A stretch of DNA of 18,710 nt from an uncultured Ignavibacteria bacterium (GCA_903911805.1 CAIWET010000572.1:1-18710); one strand, 5' to 3'; counted from the first letter of the stretch, positions 1-8,123 are shown. Made by a program: numbers and translations. The notes: generated by a model from the letters alone, not told the origin.

Positions 1-2
1 CT

Positions 3-1817
3 GATAAAGGCATATTTAGGTCAAATGATAATGGAACTTCATTTAATTTAATGCCTGAAAATAATTTTTCAAAAGCTGGATATTATTGTTTAATTAAATA
101 CAGAAATAACTTAATTGCAGGTTCACCAAATGGGTTATTTATTTCCTCCGATGAAGCTAATTCTTGGAATAAAATAAATGATAATATATTTCTAAATATT
201 TTAGCATTTGAAAATTACCTAATAGCTGGAACTATTGATGGTTGCTATATTTCTTTTGATTCAGGTGAAACTTGGGTTGAATCAAATGAAGGAATTCAAA
301 AAAGAATATTTTCTGGAATTTATAATAACAAAAAAGATGTTTTTGGAACTGCTCTTGGCGATAAAATTCATTCAAACAAAATTGGAGATTTAGGAAAGAT
401 AAAAATTAGCAATATTAATAAAACTGAATTTTGTAGCAAAGACGATTTAACAATTTCTTATAAAACTGCTCCTGGTGTTACATTTAATCCAAATAATGAA
501 TTTATTTTTGAATTATTTGATGTAAATAATTATAATAAATTTACAACTATTTATAAAATAAAATCAATAGATTTAGAACATTCTTATACATTTCAAATTC
601 CAGATTCAATAAAATTTAATACTAATTATCGAATTCGAGTAAGATCAACCTCGCCTGAATTTTTGAGTATTGATAATCTTGATAATATAACTATTGTGCA
701 AAAGAATTTAAATAAAATTGCAGGAGCAAATGTTGTTTGCCAAGATTCAACAGAAATTTATAAAATTGCAACCCAAGATGGTTATACATATAAATGGTCT
801 GCAAAAGGTGGCACAATTACTTCAGGCGACAATTTACCTGAGATAACAGTAAAGTGGCAAACACCTGGTATTGGTTCAATTATAGTTAATAAAGTGAGTG
901 TGCTAAATTGTAATAGCAGTGATTCAGTCTCAATTACAATAAATCCAAAACCTGCCAAACCAATTATAACTTTATCAGATAATATGATGAATGTTTCATC
1001 TACTGAAAAAATCAAATGGTATTTGAATGGCTCAATTATTAATGGCGAATCTAATGATACTCTTATTACGAATACAGTTGGTAATTATAAAGTGTCAGTT
1101 ACAAATTCATTTGGATGCGTAAGTTATTCCGATGAAGTGGTTTATAATCCTAATGCGGTATATCTTTTGTTGTCGAGCCATAAAGCTTCTCCTGGCGAAG
1201 AATTTACAATGGATATTAAAGTTTCAAAAACAAGAAGCTTTAAAGAATTAAAAATTAATGAAATTAAAGCTACTTTGTCATTTAATGCAACAACTCTTTA
1301 TCCTGTTTCTGCTGAAAAAGGAACAGTTAATAGCACTGACGAGAATAGATATATTACTGTTACTTTAGATACTAATTTAGATATCAATCAAGTAATTAAG
1401 CAATATCGATTGCTAGCAATGCTTGGGAATAAAGGAATGGATACAGTCCGATTGATTAATATAACACCAAATAATGTATTTGCAAAAAATGGTATTTTCA
1501 CTCTAAATGTTTGCCTTGATGAAAATGGAAAACCTAGATTAATTTCAAGTATAAAAACATTGCAAATTGTTAGTGTTTCTCCAAATCCAGGCTATGACCT
1601 TATTAAAGTTGATTTTTATACAGAATCAGCAGAGAAGTTAAAAATAACTTTGGCAAATTCTTTTGGTGAAACAATTAAAGAGATTGGCTCTGGTGAATAT
1701 AATTCTGGAGAAAATTCAGTTGAAAGTTCAATTAAAGATTTGCCTTTTGGCAGCTATTTTGTAATCATTGAATCGCTCACTGGCAGAGATTCATTCGGAA
1801 TAATAAAGGCAAAATAG
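3..1817 (+). CDS. T9SS cargo protein with BNR-like repeats, Ig/cohesin-like domains and C-terminal sorting domain (5' partial)
   Basis: The frame is open to the left edge, so this is the C-terminal part (604 residues visible) of a longer secreted protein. An internal ATG at 51 exists, but the codons before it continue a repeat, so it is not the start. The N-terminal visible part has Asp-box (BNR/sortilin-like propeller) units: RSNDNGTSF, ISSDEANSW and ISFDSGETW, each after a 'G-[IL]-[FY]' strand. These are followed by beta-rich segments resembling fibronectin/Ig-like and PKD-like modules (about 390-1130), a cohesin-like segment starting near 1155, and a type A T9SS sorting domain at about 1561-1814 (VSVSPNP, then a GEYNSGEN turn, LPFGSYFV and a final Lys). 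The family is normally exported by Sec, carried across the outer membrane by the type IX system, and surface-anchored or released. The next gene starts 2 bp downstream. The substrate or role of the propeller is unknown. Domain class is fairly certain, function is not. Confidence 0.85.
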   Translation, partial: DKGIFRSNDNGTSFNLMPENNFSKAGYYCLIKYRNNLIAGSPNGLFISSDEANSWNKINDNIFLNILAFENYLIAGTIDGCYISFDSGETWVESNEGIQKRIFSGIYNNKKDVFGTALGDKIHSNKIGDLGKIKISNINKTEFCSKDDLTISYKTAPGVTFNPNNEFIFELFDVNNYNKFTTIYKIKSIDLEHSYTFQIPDSIKFNTNYRIRVRSTSPEFLSIDNLDNITIVQKNLNKIAGANVVCQDSTEIYKIATQDGYTYKWSAKGGTITSGDNLPEITVKWQTPGIGSIIVNKVSVLNCNSSDSVSITINPKPAKPIITLSDNMMNVSSTEKIKWYLNGSIINGESNDTLITNTVGNYKVSVTNSFGCVSYSDEVVYNPNAVYLLLSSHKASPGEEFTMDIKVSKTRSFKELKINEIKATLSFNATTLYPVSAEKGTVNSTDENRYITVTLDTNLDINQVIKQYRLLAMLGNKGMDTVRLINITPNNVFAKNGIFTLNVCLDENGKPRLISSIKTLQIVSVSPNPGYDLIKVDFYTESAEKLKITLANSFGETIKEIGSGEYNSGENSVESSIKDLPFGSYFVIIESLTGRDSFGIIKAK

Positions 1818-1819
1818 TT

Positions 1820-3109
1820 ATGAAAAAAATGATTTTAATATTGATAATTTTTGCCTCAGCATTTGCATTCTCTGAAAACAAGAATAATGAAGATAGTTTT
1901 AGTAATTATGGAATTTATTCTGATTTTAATTTGCTAATGAATAGTGCTGATTTCAAAGAACTAAACGGATGTGTGAATTGCAGTAATAAGAGATTTACTA
2001 ATGTTTTAGGAAATGGATTTACATTAGGTGGAATTTATGATTACAATCTTAATAATTATTCGATTGAGGCACGTGCTGGACTGAATTTCTCGGAGTCAGG
2101 AGAATTCAACTCATCGAATATTGTAGTTGTTGGATTGAGCTATGAACCACAAAATGTAGAATTTATAAACAGAATTAAATGGAATACAACTTCGATAAAT
2201 TTGCAATTGGGATTGAAATATTCGATTCTAAAAAATGTGAATGTTTCGATTGATTTAGGAACTAATATTTTTGTAAGTTCAAATTTTGTATATAAAGAAA
2301 AAATAAATGATCCAAGTATGACATTTATTTCTTCTGGATCAAGCGAAAGAATTGTTAGAAATGGCGAAATACCAAATTTGAAGAAATTTCAATTTTATGG
2401 TGCTGTTCAGATAAGCTATGACATCCCTATGAATAAAAATCATTCAATTTTGCTACGTCCACAATTAGCTTATAATTTGGCATTTAATGATATGATTAAA
2501 TGGGATGACGAAGATTCTTATTGGAAAATGAATAAATTAAAATTTGGATTTTCACTGGTTTATTCAAATGGAGTTTTCGCTGAAAGTATATCAAATTCTG
2601 AACAAAATGAAATATTCAAGCAAAAAGAAGATAGTTTATTTAAAGAAAAATCAGCTTTTGAAAAAGAAGTTAAAGAAAAAAATACTGCTGAATTGAAGCA
2701 GAAGGAAGATGAATTAGCCAAAATGAAACTGGAAATGGCTAATAAGGAAAAACTTCTTGCTGATATGCTAAATAAAGAAAAATCAGAAGCAGAAAAAATT
2801 GCAGCAGAAAAGCTTGAAATGCAAAGAGTTCTTGATGCTCAAAATGCAAATAATTGCAAGTGTTATTACGTTTTATTTAATACTTTCGAAAGTAAGGATA
2901 AAGCTGACAAACTTTTAGCTGCTCTAAAGTCTAAAGGATTTAAAGATATTTCATTAGAATTAAATGTAGATAATAGCGTAAGAATGACTTTTTATCGTAT
3001 CAGATCCAAATGCTATGACAAATCATCAGATGCAATTGATGTTAAATATAAGGCAAATATCTTATTGAGTGATGTAGATTTTGATCCACTTATTATATGC
3101 GATAAATAA
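1820..3109 (+). CDS. Outer-membrane beta-barrel protein with coiled coil and C-terminal SPOR-like domain
   Basis: This 429-residue protein starts with a Sec signal peptide (residues 1-18, MKKMILILIIFASAFAFS). Residues about 28-252 are alternating beta strands with aromatic ends ('FTLGGIYDYNL', 'INLQLGLKYSIL', 'FGFSLVYSN'), as in the OMP_b-brl/PorT-like barrels of Bacteroidota. Residues about 262-342 are a Lys/Glu-rich coiled coil. Residues about 346-415 look like a divergent SPOR domain (YYVLFNTFESKDKADKLL, LKSKGF, FYRIR). SPOR domains usually bind glycan strands lacking stem peptides, so the likely picture is a barrel in the outer membrane with a stalk and tip touching peptidoglycan. All six cysteines (51, 54, 346, 348, 398, 427) are extracytoplasmic and could form disulfides. 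The gene lies 2 bp after the T9SS cargo gene and 1 bp before the phosphatase gene, so co-transcription is likely. The barrel is well supported; the SPOR call is by eye and weaker. Confidence 0.75.
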   Translation: MKKMILILIIFASAFAFSENKNNEDSFSNYGIYSDFNLLMNSADFKELNGCVNCSNKRFTNVLGNGFTLGGIYDYNLNNYSIEARAGLNFSESGEFNSSNIVVVGLSYEPQNVEFINRIKWNTTSINLQLGLKYSILKNVNVSIDLGTNIFVSSNFVYKEKINDPSMTFISSGSSERIVRNGEIPNLKKFQFYGAVQISYDIPMNKNHSILLRPQLAYNLAFNDMIKWDDEDSYWKMNKLKFGFSLVYSNGVFAESISNSEQNEIFKQKEDSLFKEKSAFEKEVKEKNTAELKQKEDELAKMKLEMANKEKLLADMLNKEKSEAEKIAAEKLEMQRVLDAQNANNCKCYYVLFNTFESKDKADKLLAALKSKGFKDISLELNVDNSVRMTFYRIRSKCYDKSSDAIDVKYKANILLSDVDFDPLIICDK

Positions 3110-3110
3110 T

Positions 3111-4766
3111 ATGAAGAAAATCTACTTTATAATAATATTCTTAATAATTTCAAATCTTGCAATGCCCCAAAATAATGCTGGAGTTAAGATATTGGTGTTT
3201 GATAAAGTAGGTCAAAAAGAATTAATTAAAGTTGGCGAAAAGATACAAGTTGTGCTTGGTAATAGTATTCAACCGGAATTTTGCTATTTTAAGTATAAAA
3301 CTGAAAAAAATATAAATGAGTTTTCTATAGAATTGAAATCAAATTTATCATATTTGATGGAAATATCAAGATTGAAAAATGCAAATGATTCTGCTATTTT
3401 TTATCTTAAAAAATTAAACGAATTGCAGAAATTACTTGATGACACTAGGAAAAATAAAACCGAAGAAAAATCTAATAGAATTGACACTGTAGTTTCAAAT
3501 AAAGAAAATAAATCAGGAAAATCTAAAATTGCTCCATTCGAAAAGGAATATTCAATATTTGAATATAATTTATCTAAGCATAAAGCAGATTCTTTACGTA
3601 GAGAGCTGGCAAAAATTGACGAAAGTTTATATCGAAATAATATAATTCTTGAAAAAAATTCAAAGAGAATTGATACTATCAAATCAAGAATTGACACAGC
3701 AAACGACATTAATGAGCTAAACAAAATCAGAGCAGAACTTGACAGTTTAGTTAGGATTAATAGGTCACTAATGTCCGAGAACAAAGGACTTGCCGAGCAA
3801 AAGTTTTCAATAGAGCAAGAATTGATGAAAGAAGTAACTTTGATGGGTTATTTAATTAAAATCATTACATTCTTGGCTGTAATAATTCTTTTGATAGCTG
3901 TATCTAGCTTCTTCATATATCGAAATTATAAACAAAAGAAATTATTTAATATATCTCTTAAGAAAGTGAACTTAGAACTCAATCAGGCAAATAAAGATTT
4001 AGCTTCTAAAAATGAAGAATTGAATAAATTAATTGGTATTATCAGGAAAGATATTTCAAAAGCATCTGATTATCTATTCTCTATTATTCCTCCTCCAATA
4101 ATTGAAGGACCAATTCGAACAGATTGGGAATTTATTCCATCTGTTGGATTAGGTGGAGATACAATTGGATTTAATTGGCTCGATAAAAATCATTTTGCAT
4201 TTTATCTTGTAGATGTTAGTGGTCACGGAACTGGTCCAGCATTGCACTCGGTTCAAATATTAAATACTTTGCAAAGTATGTTATTGCCAATTGTTGATTA
4301 TACTAATCCTGCTGAAGTGATGACAGCTTTGAATCATATGTTCCAGATGGAAGACCACAATAATGTGTATTTTACTATGTTTTATGGAGTTTTTAATTTT
4401 AAAGACAAAAAGTTAAGATATGCGAATGCAGGTCATCCTCCAGCAATTTATTTGAATGAAAATGGATGTAAATTATTGGAGAGCCAAAATACATTTATTG
4501 GAATAAATCCAAAGATTAAATATACTTATGATGAAATAGATTTGATTGACCATTCACAGGTTTATCTTTATTCTGACGGTGTATATGAATATCAGACTGC
4601 AGACGGATCAATGTATGAACTTTACGATTTTGTTAAATTAGTTATGGCAAATAAAGATAGGAAAAATCTTAAATATATTTATGAAAATGCTTTAGCGATT
4701 TCTAACAGTAATTCATTAGAAGACGATTTTACAATTATCAGAATAAAGTTTGATTCTATAGATTAA
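3111..4766 (+). CDS. Membrane-bound SpoIIE/PP2C-type serine phosphatase with periplasmic coiled-coil sensor region
   Basis: The start is taken as the ATG at 3111 (MKKIYFIIIFLIIS), 1 bp after the previous stop. A longer TTG-started frame from 3081 would overlap the upstream gene and spoil the signal sequence. The 551-residue product has a signal peptide (about 1-19) and a periplasmic part (about 20-243) rich in heptad-like Lys/Glu/Leu segments. A transmembrane helix (about 247-271) and a short cytoplasmic coiled coil (about 275-320) follow. The PPM/SpoIIE phosphatase domain covers about 325-551. Metal-binding and core motifs are intact: GGD (348-350), DVSGHG (368-373), NAGHPP (439-444), SDG (488-490) and EDDFT (537-541). 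Family members dephosphorylate anti-sigma-factor antagonists or other phosphoproteins in partner-switching pathways. No STAS or HPK/RsbW-like partner is present in the window, so the target is unknown. It probably senses the envelope together with the barrel/SPOR gene just upstream. Confidence 0.92.
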   Translation: MKKIYFIIIFLIISNLAMPQNNAGVKILVFDKVGQKELIKVGEKIQVVLGNSIQPEFCYFKYKTEKNINEFSIELKSNLSYLMEISRLKNANDSAIFYLKKLNELQKLLDDTRKNKTEEKSNRIDTVVSNKENKSGKSKIAPFEKEYSIFEYNLSKHKADSLRRELAKIDESLYRNNIILEKNSKRIDTIKSRIDTANDINELNKIRAELDSLVRINRSLMSENKGLAEQKFSIEQELMKEVTLMGYLIKIITFLAVIILLIAVSSFFIYRNYKQKKLFNISLKKVNLELNQANKDLASKNEELNKLIGIIRKDISKASDYLFSIIPPPIIEGPIRTDWEFIPSVGLGGDTIGFNWLDKNHFAFYLVDVSGHGTGPALHSVQILNTLQSMLLPIVDYTNPAEVMTALNHMFQMEDHNNVYFTMFYGVFNFKDKKLRYANAGHPPAIYLNENGCKLLESQNTFIGINPKIKYTYDEIDLIDHSQVYLYSDGVYEYQTADGSMYELYDFVKLVMANKDRKNLKYIYENALAISNSNSLEDDFTIIRIKFDSID

Positions 4767-4771
4767 ATCTT

Positions 4772-5140
4772 TTAAGCTTTATTCCCAGAATTAAAACCAA
4801 TGAAAAGGGCTGCACCAGCCAAAGAAATATCCTTTAAAAATCCAATCATGGCCATTTGAACGGTCTCTGGATGCATTAAGTTAGGGAAATGCACCATAAA
4901 TGCTAAACATAAAAGCATCACTGCCAATAATGAACCAACAATTGGTAAGAATTTATTAATTGCGAACATTATTGATCCGAGAATTAAAGCACCTCCAACA
5001 ATATATGCCCAGATTACTGGATTGGGCATATATGCCGGAACTGATTTTGCTGATTTTTCAATATAAACGATATTATTTATGCCAAAAATAAAGAATGGCA
5101 GTGCAAATAAATATCTTCCTATTATTGATACATATTTCAT
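4772..5140 (-). CDS. DoxX-family integral membrane protein
   Basis: This 122-residue protein has four predicted membrane helices (about 5-21, 42-61, 65-84 and 101-116), with the short charged loop 'IEKSAKSVPAYMPNP' between the first two. Length and layout fit the DoxX/DoxD-like family. The opening R-Y-L-F-A-L-P-F-F-I-F-G-I-N and the closing FLKDISLAGAALF are typical of the family. Characterised members act in membrane redox chemistry (thiosulfate:quinone oxidoreductase subunit, oxidative-stress membrane complexes), but many relatives are uncharacterised and no active-site residues can be assigned. It is the last gene of the minus-strand run, 1 bp after marR, so regulation by that MarR protein is likely. 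Its stop lies 5 bp from the convergent phosphatase stop, and I see no terminator hairpin between them. Confidence 0.85.
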   Translation of the reverse strand: MKYVSIIGRYLFALPFFIFGINNIVYIEKSAKSVPAYMPNPVIWAYIVGGALILGSIMFAINKFLPIVGSLLAVMLLCLAFMVHFPNLMHPETVQMAMIGFLKDISLAGAALFIGFNSGNKA

Positions 5141-5141
5141 A

Positions 5142-5627
5142 TTAACTTCTGATTTTATCTAAAAGTTTGTTTAATTGATTTACTTCTTCAGTATTTAGTT
5201 TTTTGATTTTTTCTTCTTCTTGAACAATAACTGAATCTAATCTTGTTAAAATTTCCAATCCTGCTTTGTTTATTGTTACGTCAACTTGTCTGCGGTCGTT
5301 TGAACATTCTTTGCGAACAACCATTTCTTTTAATCTTAATTTCTCAATTAATCTTGAGGCGTTGGACATTTTATCTAACATTCTAGACTGGATATCCAAT
5401 ACAGAAATTGGATGACCATTTTGTCCTCTTAATATTCTTAAGATGTTGTATTGAGGTTCAGTTAAGTTATAATTTTTCAATAACTTCGCAGTAGCATTTT
5501 GCATCCAGTTGGATGTGTACAATAGATTTATTACAGCTTTTTGATAATCGCTGGTAAATTTTGTCTGTTTAATTTCTTGTTCGATTTCCATAACCTTATC
5601 ATTAATTGTTACAACATTAATTGACAT
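5142..5627 (-). CDS. MarR-family transcriptional regulator
   Basis: This 161-residue protein is a MarR-type winged helix-turn-helix repressor. It has an N-terminal dimerisation helix, 'LTEPQYNILRILRG' (55-68), a recognition-helix region 'RMLDKMSNASRLIEKL' (82-97), the wing signature DRRQVDVTI (111-119), and a C-terminal dimerisation helix pair. It most likely controls its own run, including the doxX gene that starts 1 bp downstream. MarR proteins often sense phenolic or oxidant signals, but I see no Cys-based OhrR-like sensor pattern: the only cysteine is C108, next to the wing. The ATG at 5627 gives the longest frame. The internal ATG at 5591 (MEIEQEIKQTKF) fits the usual family N-terminus better and has AAGG just upstream, so the true protein may be 149 residues. 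The preceding gene ends 14 bp upstream. Confidence 0.93.
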   Translation of the reverse strand: MSINVVTINDKVMEIEQEIKQTKFTSDYQKAVINLLYTSNWMQNATAKLLKNYNLTEPQYNILRILRGQNGHPISVLDIQSRMLDKMSNASRLIEKLRLKEMVVRKECSNDRRQVDVTINKAGLEILTRLDSVIVQEEEKIKKLNTEEVNQLNKLLDKIRS

Positions 5628-5641
5628 TGACGTTAAGCCAA

Positions 5642-6238
5642 TTATTTATTGTAAGATTTTTCTCCAGCAAGAATTTCAATATTTAAATAATTTTCAATAG
5701 GTACCAATGGGCAACTATATTTCTTATTATAAGCACAATAAGGATTATAGCATAAATTGAAATCGATACAATATTCATTTTGATTTGGCACATATTCAAT
5801 ATCAAGATATCTGCCTGCAGAATATGTTTTACCATTTTCTGAAGTCAAATCAATAAATGGAACAAATAAAGAATGTGGCTCTTTTTCATCAGCTCTAATA
5901 AATGCTGTAAGCTTCAAATCCTGGTTGTTGATTTTGAATTTAAGAGTTCCAAATCTCAACATTGTTCTGATATCGCTTTTTGATGTTTTGATCAATAGTG
6001 TATCTTTTTGTTGATTTTGGGTGAAAATTGAAGTTACAGCAAATTTTTCTATTGGTTCAAAGCACTTAAGAGACTTGAATTTTCTCTTATCTTTATCTGT
6101 TAGTGGCGATTTCTCATTATTTTTATAATATTCATTATTTTCTTTTCTAGCATTTAATATTTCTTGCTTGTTATAGCAAGGATTTTCAGAAAAGGAAAAA
6201 GAGCTTATAATTAATAGAATATATAAATATTTGAACAT
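5642..6238 (-). CDS. DUF1684 family exported protein
   Basis: This 198-residue protein has an N-terminal Sec-type signal sequence (about 1-17) with no lipobox. The DUF1684 signature is intact: SPLT (44-47), a TYSAGRYLD strand (138-146), DFNLCYNPYCAY (159-170), YSCPL (174-178) and the closing AGEK (191-194). The cysteines in the YNPYCAY...YSCP block may form a pair. The family is widespread in Bacteroidota and Actinobacteria and has no experimentally assigned function that I can name. The protein probably sits in the periplasm or on the membrane surface. It is the third gene of the murF run, 12 bp after guaD and 14 bp before marR. It is not obviously connected to peptidoglycan or purine metabolism, so co-transcription may be incidental. 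Family assignment is firm, function unknown. Confidence 0.9.
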   Translation of the reverse strand: MFKYLYILLIISSFSFSENPCYNKQEILNARKENNEYYKNNEKSPLTDKDKRKFKSLKCFEPIEKFAVTSIFTQNQQKDTLLIKTSKSDIRTMLRFGTLKFKINNQDLKLTAFIRADEKEPHSLFVPFIDLTSENGKTYSAGRYLDIEYVPNQNEYCIDFNLCYNPYCAYNKKYSCPLVPIENYLNIEILAGEKSYNK

Positions 6239-6250
6239 AAATTACCTTTT

Positions 6251-6724
6251 TTAATAATTAATTTTATCAGTTTTTAATTTCCAATTTTGAAATACTGAAT
6301 TAGCAGAATCTGATTTAAGTTCTTCAAATTCTATTTCTCTATCAGATAGATCTTTATTAATTTCATTATATATAAATTGGTCATCAAATCCAATTTCAGC
6401 AGCATCAATTCTGGATAAGGCATAGAAAACTTTTTTTGGACGTGCCCAATAGATTGCTCCTAAACACATTGGGCAAGGTTCGCAAGAAGTATAAATCATA
6501 CAATCATCTAATTGGAACTTTCCTAATTTTTGGCAAGCTTCTCTAATTGCATTTACTTCAGCGTGAGCTGTAGGGTCATTAGTAGAAGTCACCTGATTAT
6601 GTGATGAAGCAATTACAATTCCATCTTTTACTACAATTGCTCCAAAAGGTCCTCCAGTATTGGAATCTAATGCTTTTTGAGCTTCTTGAATAGCCAAATC
6701 CATAAAATAAGAATGATTATGCAT
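6251..6724 (-). CDS. guaD: Guanine deaminase (GuaD-type, cytidine deaminase fold)
   Basis: This cytosolic zinc enzyme is expected to convert guanine to xanthine plus ammonia in purine salvage or catabolism. The 157 residues match the small Bacillus GuaD type (about 156 aa) along the full length. Zinc ligands are H54 in HAEVNAIR and C84 and C87 in EPCPMC, and the catalytic Glu is E56. GGPFGA (24-29) and NDPTAHAE (49-56) flank the base pocket. 'DAAEIGFDDQFIYNEI', rather than a TadA-like tail, is characteristic of guanine deaminase, as is the C-terminal Tyr (Y157) that reaches the partner's active site in the domain-swapped dimer. TadA is therefore rejected; a broader nucleoside or s-triazine deaminase activity cannot be excluded. 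It starts 1 bp after the murF stop and is followed 12 bp later by DUF1684. No xanthine-handling genes lie nearby. Confidence 0.92.
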   Translation of the reverse strand: MHNHSYFMDLAIQEAQKALDSNTGGPFGAIVVKDGIVIASSHNQVTSTNDPTAHAEVNAIREACQKLGKFQLDDCMIYTSCEPCPMCLGAIYWARPKKVFYALSRIDAAEIGFDDQFIYNEINKDLSDREIEFEELKSDSANSVFQNWKLKTDKINY

Positions 6725-6725
6725 A

Positions 6726-8123
6726 TTAATTAAATTTTTCTTTTAATTTAATAATGATATCTTCCATTTTTGTTCCTCTGGATCCTTTAACCAAAATTGC
6801 AGAATTACTCAAATCCTTTTTTATCAGATTATTGAATAATTCATCTTTTGATAAATATGAACTAACATTTTCTAATTGTACTAAATTAGCTGCTTTATTC
6901 ATTTCAGTTCCAAATGCAAAAACTAAATCTGCATTATTAGATGCAAAATTGATAATGTCGATGTGCTCGGCATCTGAGGATTCTCCTAATTCGCGCATAT
7001 CTCCGATTACGGCTATTTTTTTGCCTTCGCTCTTGAATTGGACTAATGTAGATATACTTGCTTTCATAGAGCTTGGATTGGCGTTATAGCAATCATTCAA
7101 TATTTTGAAATCTTTTAGATTTTCTAAAAACATTCTACCATAATTATGATATTCAACTGTTTTAAATTCTTCTAATGCTTTTTTAATTTCGTCTAATGTC
7201 ATTCCAAGTGATAAAGCAACTGCAGCTCCAGCCACTGAATTTAAACCAGTTGTTAATCCAATCGCTGACATTTCAATTTTAACAGAATTATTTTCATATT
7301 TCAAATCTAATATAGGGGAGAGGTTGTCATTCAATTCCAATGTATAGATTAAATTTCCTTCTTTTGTGCCAAAGCTGAAAAAGTTTTCTAATACTCTCGT
7401 ATATCTTGCCAATCTTTCATCCTCAAGATTTACAATCGATGTTTTATTATGTTTGTTTAAATATCCAAAAAGGAAAGTCTCTTCAAACTCAACTCCATCT
7501 AAGTCAATCAATTTCTCTAAATGCTCTTTGCCAATATTTGTTAAAATTCCATAATCTGGCTCAACCATTTGAGATAAAATACCAATTTCGCCAGGCTCGT
7601 TAGTACCAATTTCTAATACAGCTGCAGTAAATGAATCGTCCAAGGCGAGCAGCATTAATGGAACGCCGAGTTGATTATTGAAGTTCTCAAATGTTTTTAG
7701 AACATTATATTTATAAGATAAAATATGTGATGTAATTTCTTTTGTTGTGGTTTTACCATTGGAGCCACCAACGGCAATAATAGGATATGAAAATCTTAAA
7801 CGATGGTGATTTCCTAATTGACCTAATGCCCAAAGTGTATCTTTAACAGAAATAAAATTACATTTGTTAAGTAATTCGGGATTTTGGTCTATCCAGCTTT
7901 TTTCAGCAATAATGAATGATGCTCCAGCTGAAATTGCATCAGCAATTTTTGAATGCCCATCAAGACTTTCACCTTTCAATGCAAGAAATGCATTGCCTTG
8001 AGTGATTTTACGAGAGTCTGTGATTATACCTTCAATGAGTGAATCATTTATAAAATGGCAGTTTGTATCATTAAAAATCGAAATTAGATCTTCGTGGTTG
8101 AACTTTGCTTTATTCTCTATCAT
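6726..8123 (-). CDS. murF: UDP-N-acetylmuramoyl-tripeptide:D-alanyl-D-alanine ligase
   Basis: MurF adds D-Ala-D-Ala to UDP-MurNAc-tripeptide in the cytoplasm, using ATP, as the last soluble step of the peptidoglycan pentapeptide. The 465-residue length is normal. The N-terminal uridine-binding domain contains 'GIITDSRKI' (32-40) and 'FLALKGESLDGH' (46-57). The central ATPase has the P-loop GGSNGKTTTKE (119-129) and 'TFENFNNQLGVP' (144-155). The C-terminal domain has DCYNANPSSM (344-353), GDMRELG (374-380) and KGSRGTKME (446-454). The YNANP and GSRG signatures distinguish MurF from MurE, MurC and MurD. It is the first gene of the minus-strand run. A GGAAG sits 4-5 nt before the ATG, one of the few Shine-Dalgarno-like sites in the window. 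It is not next to other dcw cluster genes here. Confidence 0.97.
   Translation of the reverse strand: MIENKAKFNHEDLISIFNDTNCHFINDSLIEGIITDSRKITQGNAFLALKGESLDGHSKIADAISAGASFIIAEKSWIDQNPELLNKCNFISVKDTLWALGQLGNHHRLRFSYPIIAVGGSNGKTTTKEITSHILSYKYNVLKTFENFNNQLGVPLMLLALDDSFTAAVLEIGTNEPGEIGILSQMVEPDYGILTNIGKEHLEKLIDLDGVEFEETFLFGYLNKHNKTSIVNLEDERLARYTRVLENFFSFGTKEGNLIYTLELNDNLSPILDLKYENNSVKIEMSAIGLTTGLNSVAGAAVALSLGMTLDEIKKALEEFKTVEYHNYGRMFLENLKDFKILNDCYNANPSSMKASISTLVQFKSEGKKIAVIGDMRELGESSDAEHIDIINFASNNADLVFAFGTEMNKAANLVQLENVSSYLSKDELFNNLIKKDLSNSAILVKGSRGTKMEDIIIKLKEKFN

Noticed and set aside
3081..3110. TTG start extending the phosphatase by ten codons
   Set aside because: It would overlap the upstream gene and precede a clean signal peptide beginning at the ATG at 3111.
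3401..3784. 127-codon open frame on the minus strand inside the phosphatase gene
   Set aside because: It mirrors the Lys/Glu-rich periplasmic coiled-coil segment and shows Ser/Leu/Phe bias typical of an antisense shadow.
4760..4800. Possible bidirectional terminator between the phosphatase and doxX stops (AAATCTTTTAAGCTTT)
   Set aside because: The symmetry is short, AT-only and imperfect, and lies mostly inside doxX; there is no GC stem or T-run.
6251..6724. TadA tRNA adenosine deaminase
   Set aside because: The C-terminal FDDQFIY block, the full-length match to small guanine deaminases and the terminal Tyr point to GuaD.
6754..7603. Open frames on the plus strand opposite murF
   Set aside because: MurF motifs are continuous on the other strand; the plus-strand peptides resemble nothing and overlap each other.
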